In this document: one piece after another, positions 1 through 11,364 of the stretch
How positions within the stretch are numbered: position 1 is the stretch's first letter
Layout: every line of letters starts with the position of its first letter
Assembly: GCF_021462225.1 (NCBI RefSeq)
Contig: NC_061817.1
Span: 11,145,936 to 11,209,935 of the forward strand
Length of the DNA: 64,000 nt
Direction of reading: 5' to 3'
Origin: Girardinichthys multiradiatus
Taxonomy: Eukaryota; Chordata; Actinopteri; Cyprinodontiformes; Goodeidae
Notes under the pieces: generated by a model
Seen by the model: only the letters and a program-made list of their open reading frames with translations
The model's database searches: none
Told to the model about the DNA's origin: nothing
Position numbers and translations under genes: made by a program

Positions 1-860
1 TGTTCCTCCGACTAACATTTCCTTTAATTCCCTTACATCCAGATGGTTGGCTGGGGCAAGGTTCACCACTTTGTGAACAATTGTGTGAGCAAATAGTCCA
101 ACAGTTCAAGAACATGTTTCTCATCATACAATTGCAAGGAATTTAGGGATTTTATCATCTACAGTCCATAATATCATCAAAAGATTCAGAGAATCTGGAG
201 AAATCTCTGCGTGCATGGCCGGGCAATGCTTGTGACCTTCGACCCCTCAGGAGGCTCTGCATTAAAAGCCAACATCATTCTGTAACAGATATTACCACAT
301 GGACTCAGGAACCCTTCAGAAAACCATTGTCAGTTAACAAAGTTCATCTCTACATCTACAAGTGCAAGTTAAAACTCTGCCATGCGAAGTGAAGGCACCA
401 TTAATGCTAAAAGGTACATACAGGTTTTGGAGCAACATCTGCTGCCATCCAAGCGATTTCTTTGTCAGGAACGTCTCTGCTTATTTCAGCAAGACGATGC
501 CAAGCCACAGCAACTGAAGTTGTTCATCAAGCAAGAATGGGAAAGAGCTACACCTACAAAGCTTCAACAATAAGTGTCCTCAGTTCCCAAACACTTATTG
601 AGTGTTAAAAGGAAAGGTGATGTAACACAATAGTAAATGTTCCTGTCACAGCTTTGTTGGAACATGTTGCAAGTATCAAATTCCACGAGTGAATATTTGC
701 CAAAAAACAAAGTTGATCAGTTTGAACACTAAATATCTTGTCTTTGTAGTGGATTCAACTGCATATAGGTTTAACAGCATATGCAAATCATTGCATTGCT
801 TTTTTTTATTTATGTTTTACACAACGCCCCAACTTCATTCGTTTGGGGTTATACTGGATT
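1..860 (+). mobile_element. Degenerate Tc1-like element (family E), left part cut by window edge
   Basis: Positions 380-570 and 590-855 closely match a second, longer copy at 30522-31747: the same run of the phrases 'aaggtacata', 'gagcaacatctgctgcc', 'aagacgatgccaagcc' and 'tatcttgtctttgtagtggat'. The right end resembles the terminal region of a widespread fish Tc1-like relic ('acacaacgccccaacttcatt'). The coding part is broken: a large internal segment present in the other copy is missing, and only short open stretches remain. Orientation is transposase sense on plus. Family membership comes from repetition within this window and from recalled fish repeats. Confidence 0.7.
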
Positions 861-1024
861 CACTGGATCCTATTAAGGGACATTAGAGTAAAAGTATGCT
901 AATTACAAATTCACATTTGTCCAATTTTTATTTCTAAAATTAGTTGAAAACAATTGTACAGGAAAAATGCTTGGAAGCAAAATCAATTTGGAAAAACCAG
1001 GAGAAACAGTCCAAATGTTTTGTT

Positions 1025-1130
1025 TGTGATGCATGTATCATTTCCTTTCCACTTCACAATTATGCACCACTCTGTTGTCTTGCCTCACAAAATCCCAATA
1101 AAATTAATTGAATGTATTAGTTATAAAGTT
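1025..1130 (+). mobile_element. Short terminal fragment of Tc1-like family D
   Basis: The stretch 'tttccacttcacaattatgc' followed by 'caaaatcccaataaaatt' matches the right-terminal region of family D elements seen at 45480-45598 and, inverted, at 9240-9340. Only about 100 bases are recognisable and there is no coding sequence. Confidence 0.55.
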
Positions 1131-2420
1131 CAGTGTGATGGTCAAACTTATCATATTTACCCTTAAACATCTAAGAGCTTTGTGTTTGACAATAAAGCAT
1201 ACGGAAATCCCACATACAGATTCGACTGGAATGCAGAGACGAGGAAGAAGGTAGTATTAAAATCCCCAGGATCTCACAAAGGGGGTAGTGGTGCCCACAC
1301 TAGTGGGACACAGATTTTGTTTAAAAAAGCAAAGCGTAGAAAGATGTTGCAGGTGGGATTTCAGCCAGAAAACGGTGTCATCTTTTGAACTGCTCTGACT
1401 GGAATGTTTGCTTCTTGTTCAAATTCAATCAGAAAGAGTTTTTTTCAGGGACTGCAGGTGCATCACACATGAATGTTGGAGAAGTGAGCTGGCTGCAATT
1501 AGAAAGCTGTACTGTAAGCAATTTCATATATCTTTGTCGTTTCATGGACATGAATTTCTAAAATCTGTCAAAAAGGTACTTGCTGTGCAAATCAGGCATG
1601 GAGCAGGTTTTTAAGCCACTAATCTGTGGCATTAAGAGGAGGAATCTTCTTCTTACTAATTAGCATACACAGGTGCAGATCTCATCAGCCACTGTCTAAT
1701 TGTTTCTTTCCCTTCATGTCTCAGCTTGATAACGTACAAAGAGATGCTGGAAAATGCCTCTGCCTACTCCATCATCATGCATGGAGGTGTACATGATGTG
1801 CAACGACATCTTGTGGATTCCTCCTGCAAATGCATTATAAGGCGTCACAGTGAACTGTGTTAATTCATCCTAACAGGAATGCACCGTGGTGACCAGATGG
1901 AGATGAGAATTAAAGCTGGTAAAGATGTACAAGTATTGCCAGTATATTAGAATCTAATACATCTTTATTTTGTGTCAGGTCTGTTAAAGAAGAGTAGATG
2001 GAAGAAGCATTTTATACCTGATGATGAAAGATTCACTGTTATATACAAAAGGACTGGTTTCTTTATACATACTAAGAATTACAGCTAAGAACTTGAAAGT
2101 TGATCCCTTTTAGATTTTCCTTACCCGGATACAGTTCATATCTCACGGTTCAGTTTTATAGGATGATTTATACAGCTAAGAGCTTGAGAGAACAGATAGA
2201 AAAGCATATTTTAGACCATAACCCTCAAGAATTCATTGTCAAACTTAAGAATCTGTGCTATTAACAGATATATATATATATGTATATATAACATATATTT
2301 ATATTATATTGTAGATATGTTTATACTGTTTAATTTGTATTGTATTGCACCGACTACGCCAAAACAAATTCCTTGTATGTCTAAAAACGTACTTGGCAAT
2401 AAAGCTTTTCTGATTCTAAT

Positions 2421-2452
<32 letters not shown>

Positions 2453-2455
2453 CAT
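1131..2455. other. Gene-free spacer with AT microsatellites
   Basis: I see no supported gene. Two TA-rich microsatellite tracts lie at about 2264-2310 and 2417-2450. The second directly borders the next transposon. Confidence 0.6.
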
Positions 2456-2456
2456 A

Positions 2457-3716
2457 CAGGGGTTGGACAATGAAACTGAAATACCTGGTTTTAGTCCACA
2501 ATAATTTATAGGTATGGTGTAGGGCCTCCTTTTGCGGCCAATACAGCATCAATTCGTCTTGGGAATGACATATACAAGTCCTGCACAGTGGTCAGAGGGA
2601 TTTTAAGCCATTCTTCTTGCAGGATAGTGGCCAGGTCACTATGTGATACTGGTGGAGGAAAACGTTTCCTGACTCGCTCCTCCAAAACACCCCAAAGTGG
2701 CTCAATAATATTTAGATCTGGTGACTGTGCAGGCCATGGAGATGTTCAACTTCACTTTCATGTTCATCAAACCAATTTTTCACCAGTCTTGCTGTGTGTA
2801 TTGGTGCATTGTCATCCTGATACACGGCACCCCCTTCAGGACACAATGTTTGAACCATTGGATGCACATGGTCCTCAAGAATGGTTCGGTAGTCCTTGGC
2901 AGTGACGCGCCCATCTAGCACAAGTATTGGGCCAAGGGAATGCCATGATATGGCAGCCCAAACCATCACTGATCCACCCCCATGCTTCACTCTGGGCATG
3001 CAACAGTCTGGGTGGTACGCTTCTTTGGGGCATCTCCACACCATAACTCTCCTGGATGTGGGGAAAACAGTAAAGGTGGACTCATCAGAGAACAATACAT
3101 GTTTCACATTGTCCACAGCCCAAGATTTGTGCTCCTTGTACCATTGAAACCGACGTTTGGCATTGGCATGAGTGACCACAGGTTTGGCTATAGCAGCCCG
3201 ACCGTGTATATTGACCCTGTGGAGCTCCTGACGGACAGTTCTGGTGGAGTTGAGGTGCACATTTAATTCTGCCGTGATTTGGGCAGCCGTGGTTTTATGT
3301 TTTTTGGATACAATCCGGGTTAGCACCCGAACATCCCTTTCAGACAGCTTCCTCTTGGGTCCACAGTTAATCCTGTTGGATGTGGTTCATCCTTCTTAGT
3401 GGTATGCTGACATTACCCTGGATACCGTGGCTCTTGATACATTACAAAGACTTGCTGTCTTGGTAACAGATGCGCCAGCAAGACGTGCACCAACAATTTG
3501 TCCTCTTTTGAACTCTGGTATGTCACCCATAATGTTGTGTGCATTTCAATATTTTGAGCAAAACTGTGCTCTTACCCTGCTAATTGAACCTTCACACTCT
3601 GCTCTTACTGGTGCAATGTGCAATCAATGAAGATTGGCTACCAGGCTGGTCCAATTTAGCCATGAAACCTCCCACACTAAAATGACTGGTGTTTCAGTTT
3701 CATTGTCCAACCCATG
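2457..3716 (-). mobile_element. Tc1-like transposon, family A copy 1
   Basis: Inverted ends are visible: the left end starts CAGGGGTTGGACAATGAAAC and the right end is its near reverse complement, ending TTCATTGTCCAACCCATG. TA dinucleotides flank both sides (2455-2456 and 3717-3718), as expected for Tc1/mariner insertion. A second copy lies at 42904-44173. The right flanking TA is also the left flanking TA of the family B element starting at 3719. Confidence 0.9.
2506..3530 (-). pseudogene. Broken Tc1-like transposase, family A
   Basis: A DDE transposase that would cut and paste its own element. Family landmarks in minus-strand order are an N-terminal helix-turn-helix region starting at the ATG at 3528-3530, first catalytic Asp in LFSDESTF, second Asp in YQDDNAPIH, and Glu in SPDLNIIEPLW read from the DNA. 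It is inactive: two nonsense codons interrupt the linker where the other copy reads YHQEGRT, three residues are lost before STRTV, and a one-base deletion shifts the frame after the residues HESEVEHL. If the second Asp is the one next to Asn, the Asp-Glu spacing is 36 residues, against 34 in families B and C. Confidence 0.85.
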
Positions 3717-3718
3717 TA

Positions 3719-5286
3719 CAGGTCCTTCTCAAAAAATTAGCATATTGTGATAAAGTTCATTATTTTCCATAATGTCATGATGAAAATTTAACATTCATAT
3801 ATTTTAGATTCATTGCACACTAACTGAAATATTTCAGGTCTTTTATTGTCTTAATACGGATGATTTTGGCACACAGCTCATGAAAACCCAAAATTCCTAT
3901 CTCACAAAATTAGCATATTATTAAAAGGGTCTCTAAACGAGCTATGAACCTAATCATCTGAATCAACGAGTTAACTCTAAACACCTGCAAAAGATTCCTG
4001 AGGCCTTTAAAACTCCCAGCCTGGTTTATCACTCAAAACCCCAATCATGGGTAAGACTGCCGACCTGACTGCTGTCCAGAAGGCCACTATTGACACCCTC
4101 AAGCAAGAGGGTAAGACACAGAAAGAAATTTCTGAACGAATAGGCTGTTCCCAGAGTGCTGTATCAAGGCACCTCAGTGGGAAGTCTGTGGGAAGGAAAA
4201 AGTGTGGCAGAAAACGCTGCACAACGAGAAGAGGTGACCGGACCCTGAGGAAGATTGTGGAGAAGGGCCGATTCCAGACCTTGGGGGACCTGCGGAAGCA
4301 GTGGACTGAGTCTGGAGTAGAAACATCCAGAGCCACCGTGCACAGGCGTGTGCAGGAAATGGGCTACAGGTGCTGCATTCCCCAGACCTGGGCTACAGAG
4401 AAGCAGCACTGGACTGTTGCTCAGTGGTCCAAAGTACTTTTTTCGAATGAAAGCAAATTCTGCATGTCATTCGGAAATCAATGTGCCAGAGTCTGGAGGA
4501 AGACTGGGGAGAAGGAAATGCCAAAATGCCAGAAGTCCAGTGTCAAGTACCCAGAGTCAGTGATGGTCTGGGGTGCCGTGTCAGCTGCTGGTGTTGGTCC
4601 ATTGTGTTTTATCAAGGGCAGGGTCAATGCAGCTAGCTATCAGGAGATTTTGGAGCACTTCATGCTTCCATCTGCTGAAAAGCTTTATGGAGATGAAGAT
4701 TTCGTTTTTCAGCACGACCTGGCACCTGCTCACAGTGCCAAAACCACTGGTAAATGGTTTACTGACCATGGTATCACTGTGCTCAATTGGCCTGCCAACT
4801 CTCCTGACCTGAACCCCATAGAGAATCTGTGGGATATTGTGAAGAGAACGTTGAGAGACTCAAGACCCAACACTCTGGATGAGCTAAAGGCCGCTATCGA
4901 AGCATCCTGGGCCTCCATAAGACCTCAGCAGTGCCACAGGCTGATTGCCTCCATGCCACGCCACATTGAAGCAGTCATTTCTGCCAAAGGATTCTCGACC
5001 AAGTATTGAGTGCATAACTGTACATGATTATTTGAAGGTTGACGTTTTTTGTATTAAAAACACTTTTCTTTTATTGGTCGGATGAAATATGCTAATTTTG
5101 TGAGATAGGAATTTTGGGTTTTCATGAGCTGTATGCCAAAATCATCCGTATTAAGACAATAAAAGACCTGGAATATTTCAGTTAGTGTGCAATGAATCTA
5201 AAATATATGAATGTTAAATTTTCATCATTACATTATAGAAAATAATTAACTTTATCACAATATGCTAATTTTTTGAGAAGGACCTG
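3719..5286 (+). mobile_element. Tc1-like transposon, family B copy 1
   Basis: This 1568-bp element has terminal inverted repeats of about 200 bp at 3719-3918 and 5087-5286. Each begins CAGGTCCTTCTCAAAAAATT and ends with the same AGCATAT boundary. TA flanks both sides (3717-3718, 5287-5288). Five more copies occur in the window. The near identity of the repeats between copies suggests fairly recent spread (inference). Confidence 0.95.
4047..5009 (+). CDS. Tc1-like transposase (family B), open frame but catalytic Asp replaced
   Basis: A 320-residue open frame starting at the ATG that follows the 5' repeat, a position shared by all copies. It would bind the inverted repeats and excise/insert the element at TA sites in the nucleus. 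Residues 1-60 form a helix-turn-helix with the core QKEISERIGCSQSAVSRHLS, followed by a basic GRKKCGRKR stretch. A second DNA-binding region (residues 64-110) ends in VHRRVQEMGY. The catalytic core has D224 in FQHDLAPAHS and E259 in SPDLNPIENLW, which is DD34E spacing. Two defects are visible: the first catalytic Asp is Asn134 (LFSNESKF), and 14 residues kept by the copy at 26458-27441 are missing after IPQ113. Relatives are usually about 340 residues. The frame is open, but activity is unlikely. Confidence 0.9.
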   Translation: MGKTADLTAVQKATIDTLKQEGKTQKEISERIGCSQSAVSRHLSGKSVGRKKCGRKRCTTRRGDRTLRKIVEKGRFQTLGDLRKQWTESGVETSRATVHRRVQEMGYRCCIPQTWATEKQHWTVAQWSKVLFSNESKFCMSFGNQCARVWRKTGEKEMPKCQKSSVKYPESVMVWGAVSAAGVGPLCFIKGRVNAASYQEILEHFMLPSAEKLYGDEDFVFQHDLAPAHSAKTTGKWFTDHGITVLNWPANSPDLNPIENLWDIVKRTLRDSRPNTLDELKAAIEASWASIRPQQCHRLIASMPRHIEAVISAKGFSTKY

Positions 5287-5288
5287 TA

Positions 5289-5415
5289 TATATATATATA
5301 TGTAGTCAGTCAGTCATTCATTTTCTACCGCTTATTCCATAGTGGGTCGCGGGGGAGCTGGTGCCTATCTCCAGCAGTCTATGGGCGAGAGGCAGGGTAT
5401 ATATATATATATATC
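5289..5415. repeat. TA microsatellite split by a short SINE-like fragment
   Basis: TA tracts at 5287-5303 and 5397-5414 flank about 90 bases that match the tail of the SINE-like repeat at 31348-31705 (inverted 'gctggtgcctatctccagc' phrase). Confidence 0.6.
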
Positions 5416-5529
5416 TGGTGCACTTACTTTGACCCAATTATCCAAATGACTGCTAATCCATCTAAATGACTGAAGAGTCAGTTCCATTCAGAGTTTTAAG
5501 TAAAGCAGAAGGCATGTTCCTTTCATGGT

Positions 5530-6560
5530 ATTACAGTGCTGTGAAAGACTCACAGCACTGTGAGTTTCTCCACTTTTGCTTTTATTTCACACTTAAATGT
5601 TTCCGATCATCAAAAAAATTTTAATATCACACGAATACAAACTGAGTAAATGCAAAACACAGTCTTCAAACCATGATTCCAGTTATGAAGGGAAAAACCC
5701 TATCCTAATCCTCCTGTGTGAAGTAACCTGTGAAAGTAATTTCTCCCTAAACCTGATAACTGGTTGCCTTACCATCAGCAGCTGTCATCAAGCATTGGGA
5801 ATAACTACCAATGGTTCCATTCTTATTTGGAGATTTGTTTTAATTAAGCTAAATTGGAATGTTTTTTTAGCATGACGCCTCTGTTTGAGTTAATACCACA
5901 GCATCTCATTGCATCACAATGTATCATGGGACATTCTCCCACAGAATGAACTGTTAGAGACCAGACTGTATGGTTCCATCAGCTACGGCAAGTCATGCTG
6001 AAACACTATGACTGCTGCATTAAAATAACTTTTTAGCTTTCAAAAAGTTCCACTTTTTCCCTTCAGTGCAGAATATTTTCTATAACGTCTTGATTAGTAA
6101 TGGGAAAAGTGAGATGGGTCTTTAGATCTTTTTTACACTGCAAACATTTTCACCTTGGAACCCTCCCATGGTGCCATTGTTGCCCAGTCTTTTTCTTCCT
6201 GTTAAATCATGAACTCTGACCTTAACTGACACAAGTGAGGCCTGCAGTGCTTTAGATCTTTTGTGACCTTCTTGTGAGCTGTTGATGTGGAGTAATTTTT
6301 GATGTTGGAGCAATTTCTGTAGACCAGCCCCTTATGACAAAGTTTACTACTGTTTCCTCCATCTATGGATAATGGGTCTCACTGTGGATTGCTGGAGTCC
6401 CAAAGCATTACAAATTATTGGCGTTCTAACCTTTCCAAAGTTATAGATATAAAAAGCTTAATTTTTCATCTGATCTTGAATTTCTTTACAATGGATCATC
6501 ATGTGCTGCTTTTTCAGATCATTTAGCCTACTTCATGTTGTTTAAAAAGCTTTTTTTTTC
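5530..6560 (-). mobile_element. Degenerate Tc1-like relic (family H)
   Basis: Starts with a short inverted motif (ACAGTGCTGTGA at 5533-5544, repeated inverted at 5550-5561). It continues with phrases I associate with a common fish DNA transposon read on minus: 'cacacttaaatgtttc', 'gaccttaactgacacaagtg', 'aggcctgcagtgctttaga', 'ctcactgtggattgctggag'. No long frame survives, and large internal pieces appear missing between about 5870 and 6120. Family assignment is from memory of dispersed fish repeats. Confidence 0.6.
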
Positions 6561-6599
6561 TAAGTGTTTGAAGAAATTAAAAAAAAACATCCTTCAAGC

Positions 6600-7915
6600 A
6601 GATAGAAGTATTATACTAGCTGTTGATGAAGTTTCTGCTAACAGCATATCCCTGTTTCATTGACTACTCAACCAATAGTCATGAATCTCTCTCTGAAGGT
6701 TTTTAAACCACTGATCAAAAACATTTAAATGTGACAATAAAGGAAAACGAGAAGAAATCCGTAACAGAGCAAATACGTTTTCAGCAACATTGGTGTCTCT
6801 CCTCATTATAAGGCAGTGAATGCAGATATAATGATCCACACCATACCGAAGACCTGTGTGGAGAGACAGACAGCCAAGTCCATGAATCACAAAACAAACT
6901 CTGCACACTGGCTCAGGAGGTGTTTCTTATTGCAATATCCATTTATTGTTCTCTTCACACAAATCATTACAAAACAGAGGGTTCGCAGCAACAGGATCAA
7001 AGGAAACATGGTCGTCCCTCAGAGCTGCAGATCTTAAGTAGACGGGCGCTTTTTGTTCACATATCAGTCATCCTCTGCATGTTTGTTCTTTGATTTCTAA
7101 CAAGTTTGGCAAAGAATTTACAGGGAAGCAAAGCTGCGCAGCTCACAGCTGAATAAAAGAAAAATCTGCATCTTCACGCGGGGCGTTTGACTTCTGGGGT
7201 TCATTTGTTTGAACCTCTTTAGTGGTGCTGACGCAGTGCTCACACAGTGAACACTAATAGGGACTGAGTGCATCTGAAGATCTACTGAGATGCTGCACAT
7301 AAGAGCAGCTTACATGTGGAACTAGAACGTCAGAACATAACCATCTAAAAGGCTATTACACGTCTCCGTGAAGATTATTTTAAGGCATTTCTGCTTCAGC
7401 GGGGCATGGCACAGGATAAATTAGAAAACAAATATTATGGAGCAAAATGTGGTACATCTGACCAAACTTCACACCTGGACTTAAAGGATTATTTTTTCAT
7501 TTCAGCTCAGACAGACAGGTCAATATGAGAAGAGTGACAGAGTCTGGAAAGTTTGTCTTATCCATTGAAATACTTGCATCAAAAACTGAAAAGGGAGAAA
7601 ACTGAATTAGAAATTGTTTGTGTCTTATGAACTCAAGCTTCAACGAGCATTCTGAATACCATCATCTGGCAAACGTTTCCAAAAATAATGCACATTTAGT
7701 TTCTGACAGAGCAAATCCTAAAGCTGCAGCTTAATGAAGAACAGTTTTACATGTGTGAAGTTGGCCCTTCATGGTTCACAGCTTGACACCTATGGAAAAG
7801 TTGAAGGGATGAAATATGAACATGTGTTAAATTAGTTTTCATCAAGGAGAACTTAAAGTCCAGTTAAAGTAAACAGTTGATAGGAACCTAAAAAAAACAA
7901 AGTTTCCTTCATTGG
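6600..7915. other. Gene-free spacer
   Basis: Only short chance frames are present. I recognised no repeats, RNA genes or convincing exons. Confidence 0.55.
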
Positions 7916-7919
7916 ATAA

Positions 7920-8330
7920 AACTAAGAACACCCCATGATTCACTCGCTTGTGAAACCACCTTAGGCAGGAAAAACTCGATCTATGTGTTTTTGGACTTCA
8001 TCAGTCTTCACATTTGACCAGAATATATTTTGTCATACAGAGGACTTTGTGGTCCATTCAATCACTGCAATGTTCCCAGGTCCTGCAGCTGCAAAACAAG
8101 CCCAAGTAATCACCCTTTAATTAATGTGCTTGACAGTTAGTTGTGCTCATATGCTGTGTTTGGTTTTCACCACAGATAGTCAGTCTTGACTATATCTTCA
8201 TGCTTTTCACTACTAACCCGGGAGTCACACAGATTCTTTTGCAGGTCCTGATGCTGCTTGTGCATCAAGAGACACCTCAGGTGCTGGTCTTCTACTATAC
8301 ATCGTTTGAACTTCTAAATGTCACATAAAT
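7920..8330 (-). mobile_element. Possible degenerate Tc1-like relic (family I)
   Basis: Phrases such as 'cctgcagctgcaaaacaagc', 'atcaccctttaatt' and 'atatgctgtgtttggttttc' resemble the minus strand of a fish Tc1-like transposase region. No ends and no open frame remain. Confidence 0.35.
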
Positions 8331-8334
8331 GACT

Positions 8335-9203
8335 TGTTACATAAGATGGACATAGAAATAGGCTGGTGACCAAAATCAGGTAAATTTCTGCTTGATCGGT
8401 CTTGACCCTTGGTTCAAAAACCCCAGAATCTGATCTATTTTCAATCAATGAAACAAATAAAAGTGTTACTAGGTCATGCTAACAACAACTCTCTTCAGTG
8501 CAGACCTTGTTACTGAGGTATGAAGCCTTAAATTTACCTATCTTTAGTACCACTGAGGTGTTCAAATGTAAGGCCAGAAAAAGTTCAAGAAACTGTATTC
8601 TTTATGACACGTCCACATGTCAGTGGCAAGCAAGAGCAAAGGAAACAGGAAGGCCATACAAGGTACAGGAAAGTTTCTCTGTTTTCTTCCTCAAGGGTCA
8701 TATAGCAGGCTGAATTTGGACACATAGGCCGCTGTTTGGAAATGTCATAGTTCATGCATGGGTCTACATTTTGTAGGGGAATACACAAATGGCAGCTACA
8801 TCCACTGTCAGAAGTTTTTAATTTTCTTAAATGTTTTCCACTTGTGAAAAAAGGCGTACTTAGGTTGTCCCAGGACTGTATAACAGTATGATCACACAGA
8901 AACTGACAGGAGACTCTTCCATTGGTTGGCTACAGCTAGATACAGAGATTTTAAGTATTTCTCAACTTGTTTGGTGTTGATTCAAGAAATTCGGCAACAT
9001 TAGACTCCATGTCCTGCATCAACATAAAAGTTATACGATTTTGCCAAGTTTCAATATTAAGTGAAATTTGTAAAAAATTTGTACAAAATGTCTATTTACA
9101 GTATCATACAAAGATACAGGGTTGTGACATGGAGATAAAGGAACAAAGGAATTGTAACACCTAAGGTTGCTGCATTTAGTTGTACATTTGTGTGCTTTAA
9201 AAT
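8335..9203. other. Gene-free spacer
   Basis: No gene is supported. A 35-base stretch at 8471-8505 recurs with changes at 22518-22552. Confidence 0.5.
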
Positions 9204-9387
9204 ACAGTGGCTTGCAAAAGTATTCATACCCCTTGAACCTTTGCGTATTTTTTATCAATGTTATCAAAGTTACAACCTCAAACCTCAATGTATGTTATTG
9301 GGATTTTATGTCATACACAAAAACTAAGTAGAGCATAATCGTGAAGTGAAAGGAAAATTACACTTGGTTTTTAACATTTTTCAAATA

Positions 9388-9398
9388 AAAATCTTAAA
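9388..9398 (+). repeat. Left target-site duplication of the LINE
   Basis: AAAATCTTAAA here is repeated exactly at 11365-11375, at the other end of the LINE insert. Confidence 0.85.
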
Positions 9399-11364
9399 TC
9401 TGCGGCCGTAAGGTCTGCGGTGCCAGTCGCTGCGGCAATCCCCGCATCCGGTGGTGGACACCGGTAGTAAGGAACGCTGTCAAGCTGAAGAAGGAGTTCT
9501 ATCGGCTGTGGTTGGCTTGTGGGACTCCTGACGCATCTGACGGGTACAGTGAGGCCAAGCGTGCCGCGGCCCAGGCTGTGGCAGAGGCAAAAACCCGGGC
9601 CTCAGGAGTTCGGTGAGGCCATGGAGAAGGACTACCTGTTGGCCTCGAAGCAATTCTGGCAAACTGTCCGGCGCCTCAGGAGAGGGAAGCAGTGCATCGC
9701 CAACACTGTCAACAGTGGGGATGGGAGGCTGCTGACCTTGACTGGGGACATTATCGTGCAGTGGAAGGAGTACTTCGAGGATCTCCTCATTCCTGCCATC
9801 ACGCATTCCCTGGTGGAAACAGAGGCTGGGGACTCGGGGTTGGACTCTTTCTTCACCCAGGCTGAAGTCACAGAGGTGGTTAAAAAGCTCCGCGGTGGCA
9901 AGGCTTCGGGGGTGGATGAGATCCACCCTGAGTACCTCAAGTCTCTGGATGTTGTGGGGCTGTCATGGTTGACACACCTCTTCAACATTGCGTGGCGGTT
10001 GGGGACAGTGCCTCTGGACTAGCAGACTGGGGTGGTGGTCCCCCTACATAAGAAGGGGGTTCGGAGGGTGTGTTCCAAATACAGGGGGATCACACTCCTC
10101 AGCCTCCCTGGTAAGGCCTACGCCAGGGTATTGGAGAGGAGTCCGGCCGATAGTCGAATCTCAGCTTCAGGAGGAGCAGTGTGGTTTTCGTCCCGGCCGT
10201 GGAACACTGGACCAGCTCTATACCCTCTACAGGGTACTCGAGGGTTCATGGAAGTTTGCCCACATGTGTTTTGTGGACCTGGAGAAGGCATTCAACTGTG
10301 TCCCTCGTGGTGCCCTGTGGGGGGTGCTCCAGGAGTATGGAATCAGGGGCCCTTTATCAGGGGCCATGCGGTCTCTGTACAAGCGGAGCAGGAGTTTGGT
10401 CTGCATTGGCGGCACTAAGTCGGACCTGTTCCCGGTGCATGTTGGACTCCGGCAGGGCTGCCCTTTGTCATCGGTCCTGTTCATAACTTGTATGGACAGG
10501 ATTTCTAGGCACAGCCAAGGGCCGGAGGAGGTCTGGTTTGGGGACCAGTGGATTTCGTCTCTTCTTTTTGCAGATGATGCGGTCCTGCTGGCCACATCTA
10601 GCCAAGGTCTACAGCATCCGCTGGGGCAGTTCGCAGCTGAGTGTGAAGCGGCTGGGATGAAGATCAGCTCCTCCAAGTCCGAGGCTATGGTTCTCGACCG
10701 GAAAAGGGTGGCTTGTCCTCTTCATGTTGGAGGAGAGTTCCTGCCTTAAGTGGAGGAGTTGAAGTATCTCGGGGTCTTGTTCACGAGTGAGGGAAGAATG
10801 GAGCAGGAGACTGACAGACGGATCAGTGCGGCTGCCGCAGTAACGGGGGCGCTATGCCGGTCCGTTGTGGTGAAGAGAGAGCTGAGCCAAAAAGCGAAGC
10901 TCTCGATTTACCGGTCGGTCTACGTTCCTACCCTCACCTATGGCCATGAACTTTGGGTCATGACCGAAAGAACGAGATCCCGGATACAAGCGGCTGAAAT
11001 GAGCTTCCTCTGTAGGGTGGCCGGGCACTCCCTTTGAGATGGGCTTGGAGTGGAACCACTGCTCTACTCCGAGCCCCTCCCGGTGCCTGAGCCTACTCAA
11101 CTGGCTCGGGCATCTATATCGGATGCCTCCTGGATGTCTTCTTCGGGAGGTGTTCTAGGCACGTCCCACTGGGAGGAGGCCCAGGGGACGGCCCAGGAGA
11201 TGCTGGAGGGACTATGTCTCTCGGCTGGCCTGGGAACGCCTTGGGCTCCCCCAGGAGGAGCTGGAGGAGGTGTCTGGGGAGAGGGACGTCTTGGCGTCTC
11301 TGCTGAGTCTGCTGCCCCCGCGACCGATTCCTGCATAAAAGTGGAAGACGACGAGTACGAGTAC
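9399..11364 (+). mobile_element. 5'-truncated non-LTR retrotransposon (RTE/Rex-like LINE)
   Basis: A GC-richer insert of about 1.97 kb inside the family D element, bounded by an 11-bp direct repeat (AAAATCTTAAA at 9388-9398 and 11365-11375). This is the mark of target-primed reverse transcription. The endonuclease domain is absent: the sequence starts in the linker before the reverse transcriptase, so it is a 5' truncation. The 3' end is a degenerate form of the GATG-rich tail seen in fish Rex/RTE-like LINEs. The exact clade is not certain. Confidence 0.88.
9486..11330 (+). pseudogene. Reverse transcriptase of the LINE, disabled
   Basis: Copies element RNA into DNA in related LINEs. Visible in order: a linker (VVKKLRGGKASGVDEIHPEY), the finger region (YRGITLLSLPGKAYARVLER), QEEQCGFRPGRGTLDQLYTL, the palm Asp in FVDLEKAFN, GLRQGCPLSSVLF, the catalytic FADD box in LLFADDAVLL, KSEAMVL, KYLGVLFTSEGRM, and a C-terminal region with LTYGHELWVMTERTRSRIQA. 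It is broken by a TAG at 10020-10022 just before the finger region, a frameshift near 10140, a TAA at 10747-10749 and a TGA at about 11036. The frame changes but the order of motifs is intact, so these are simple decay mutations. Confidence 0.88.

Noticed and set aside
2264..2450. TA-rich tracts, checked for CRISPR-like spacing or an origin
   Set aside because: Plain dinucleotide microsatellites with no spacer structure; CRISPR is not expected in vertebrate DNA.
4007..4336. Repeated 62-109 codon antisense frames in every family B copy
   Set aside because: Same length and wording in each copy because the transposon is repeated; they are opposite-strand shadows of the transposase.
9480..9926. 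Minus-strand frames of 118-149 codons in the 9.5-10.7 kb region
   Set aside because: Antisense shadows of the LINE reverse transcriptase, kept open by its GC-rich composition.
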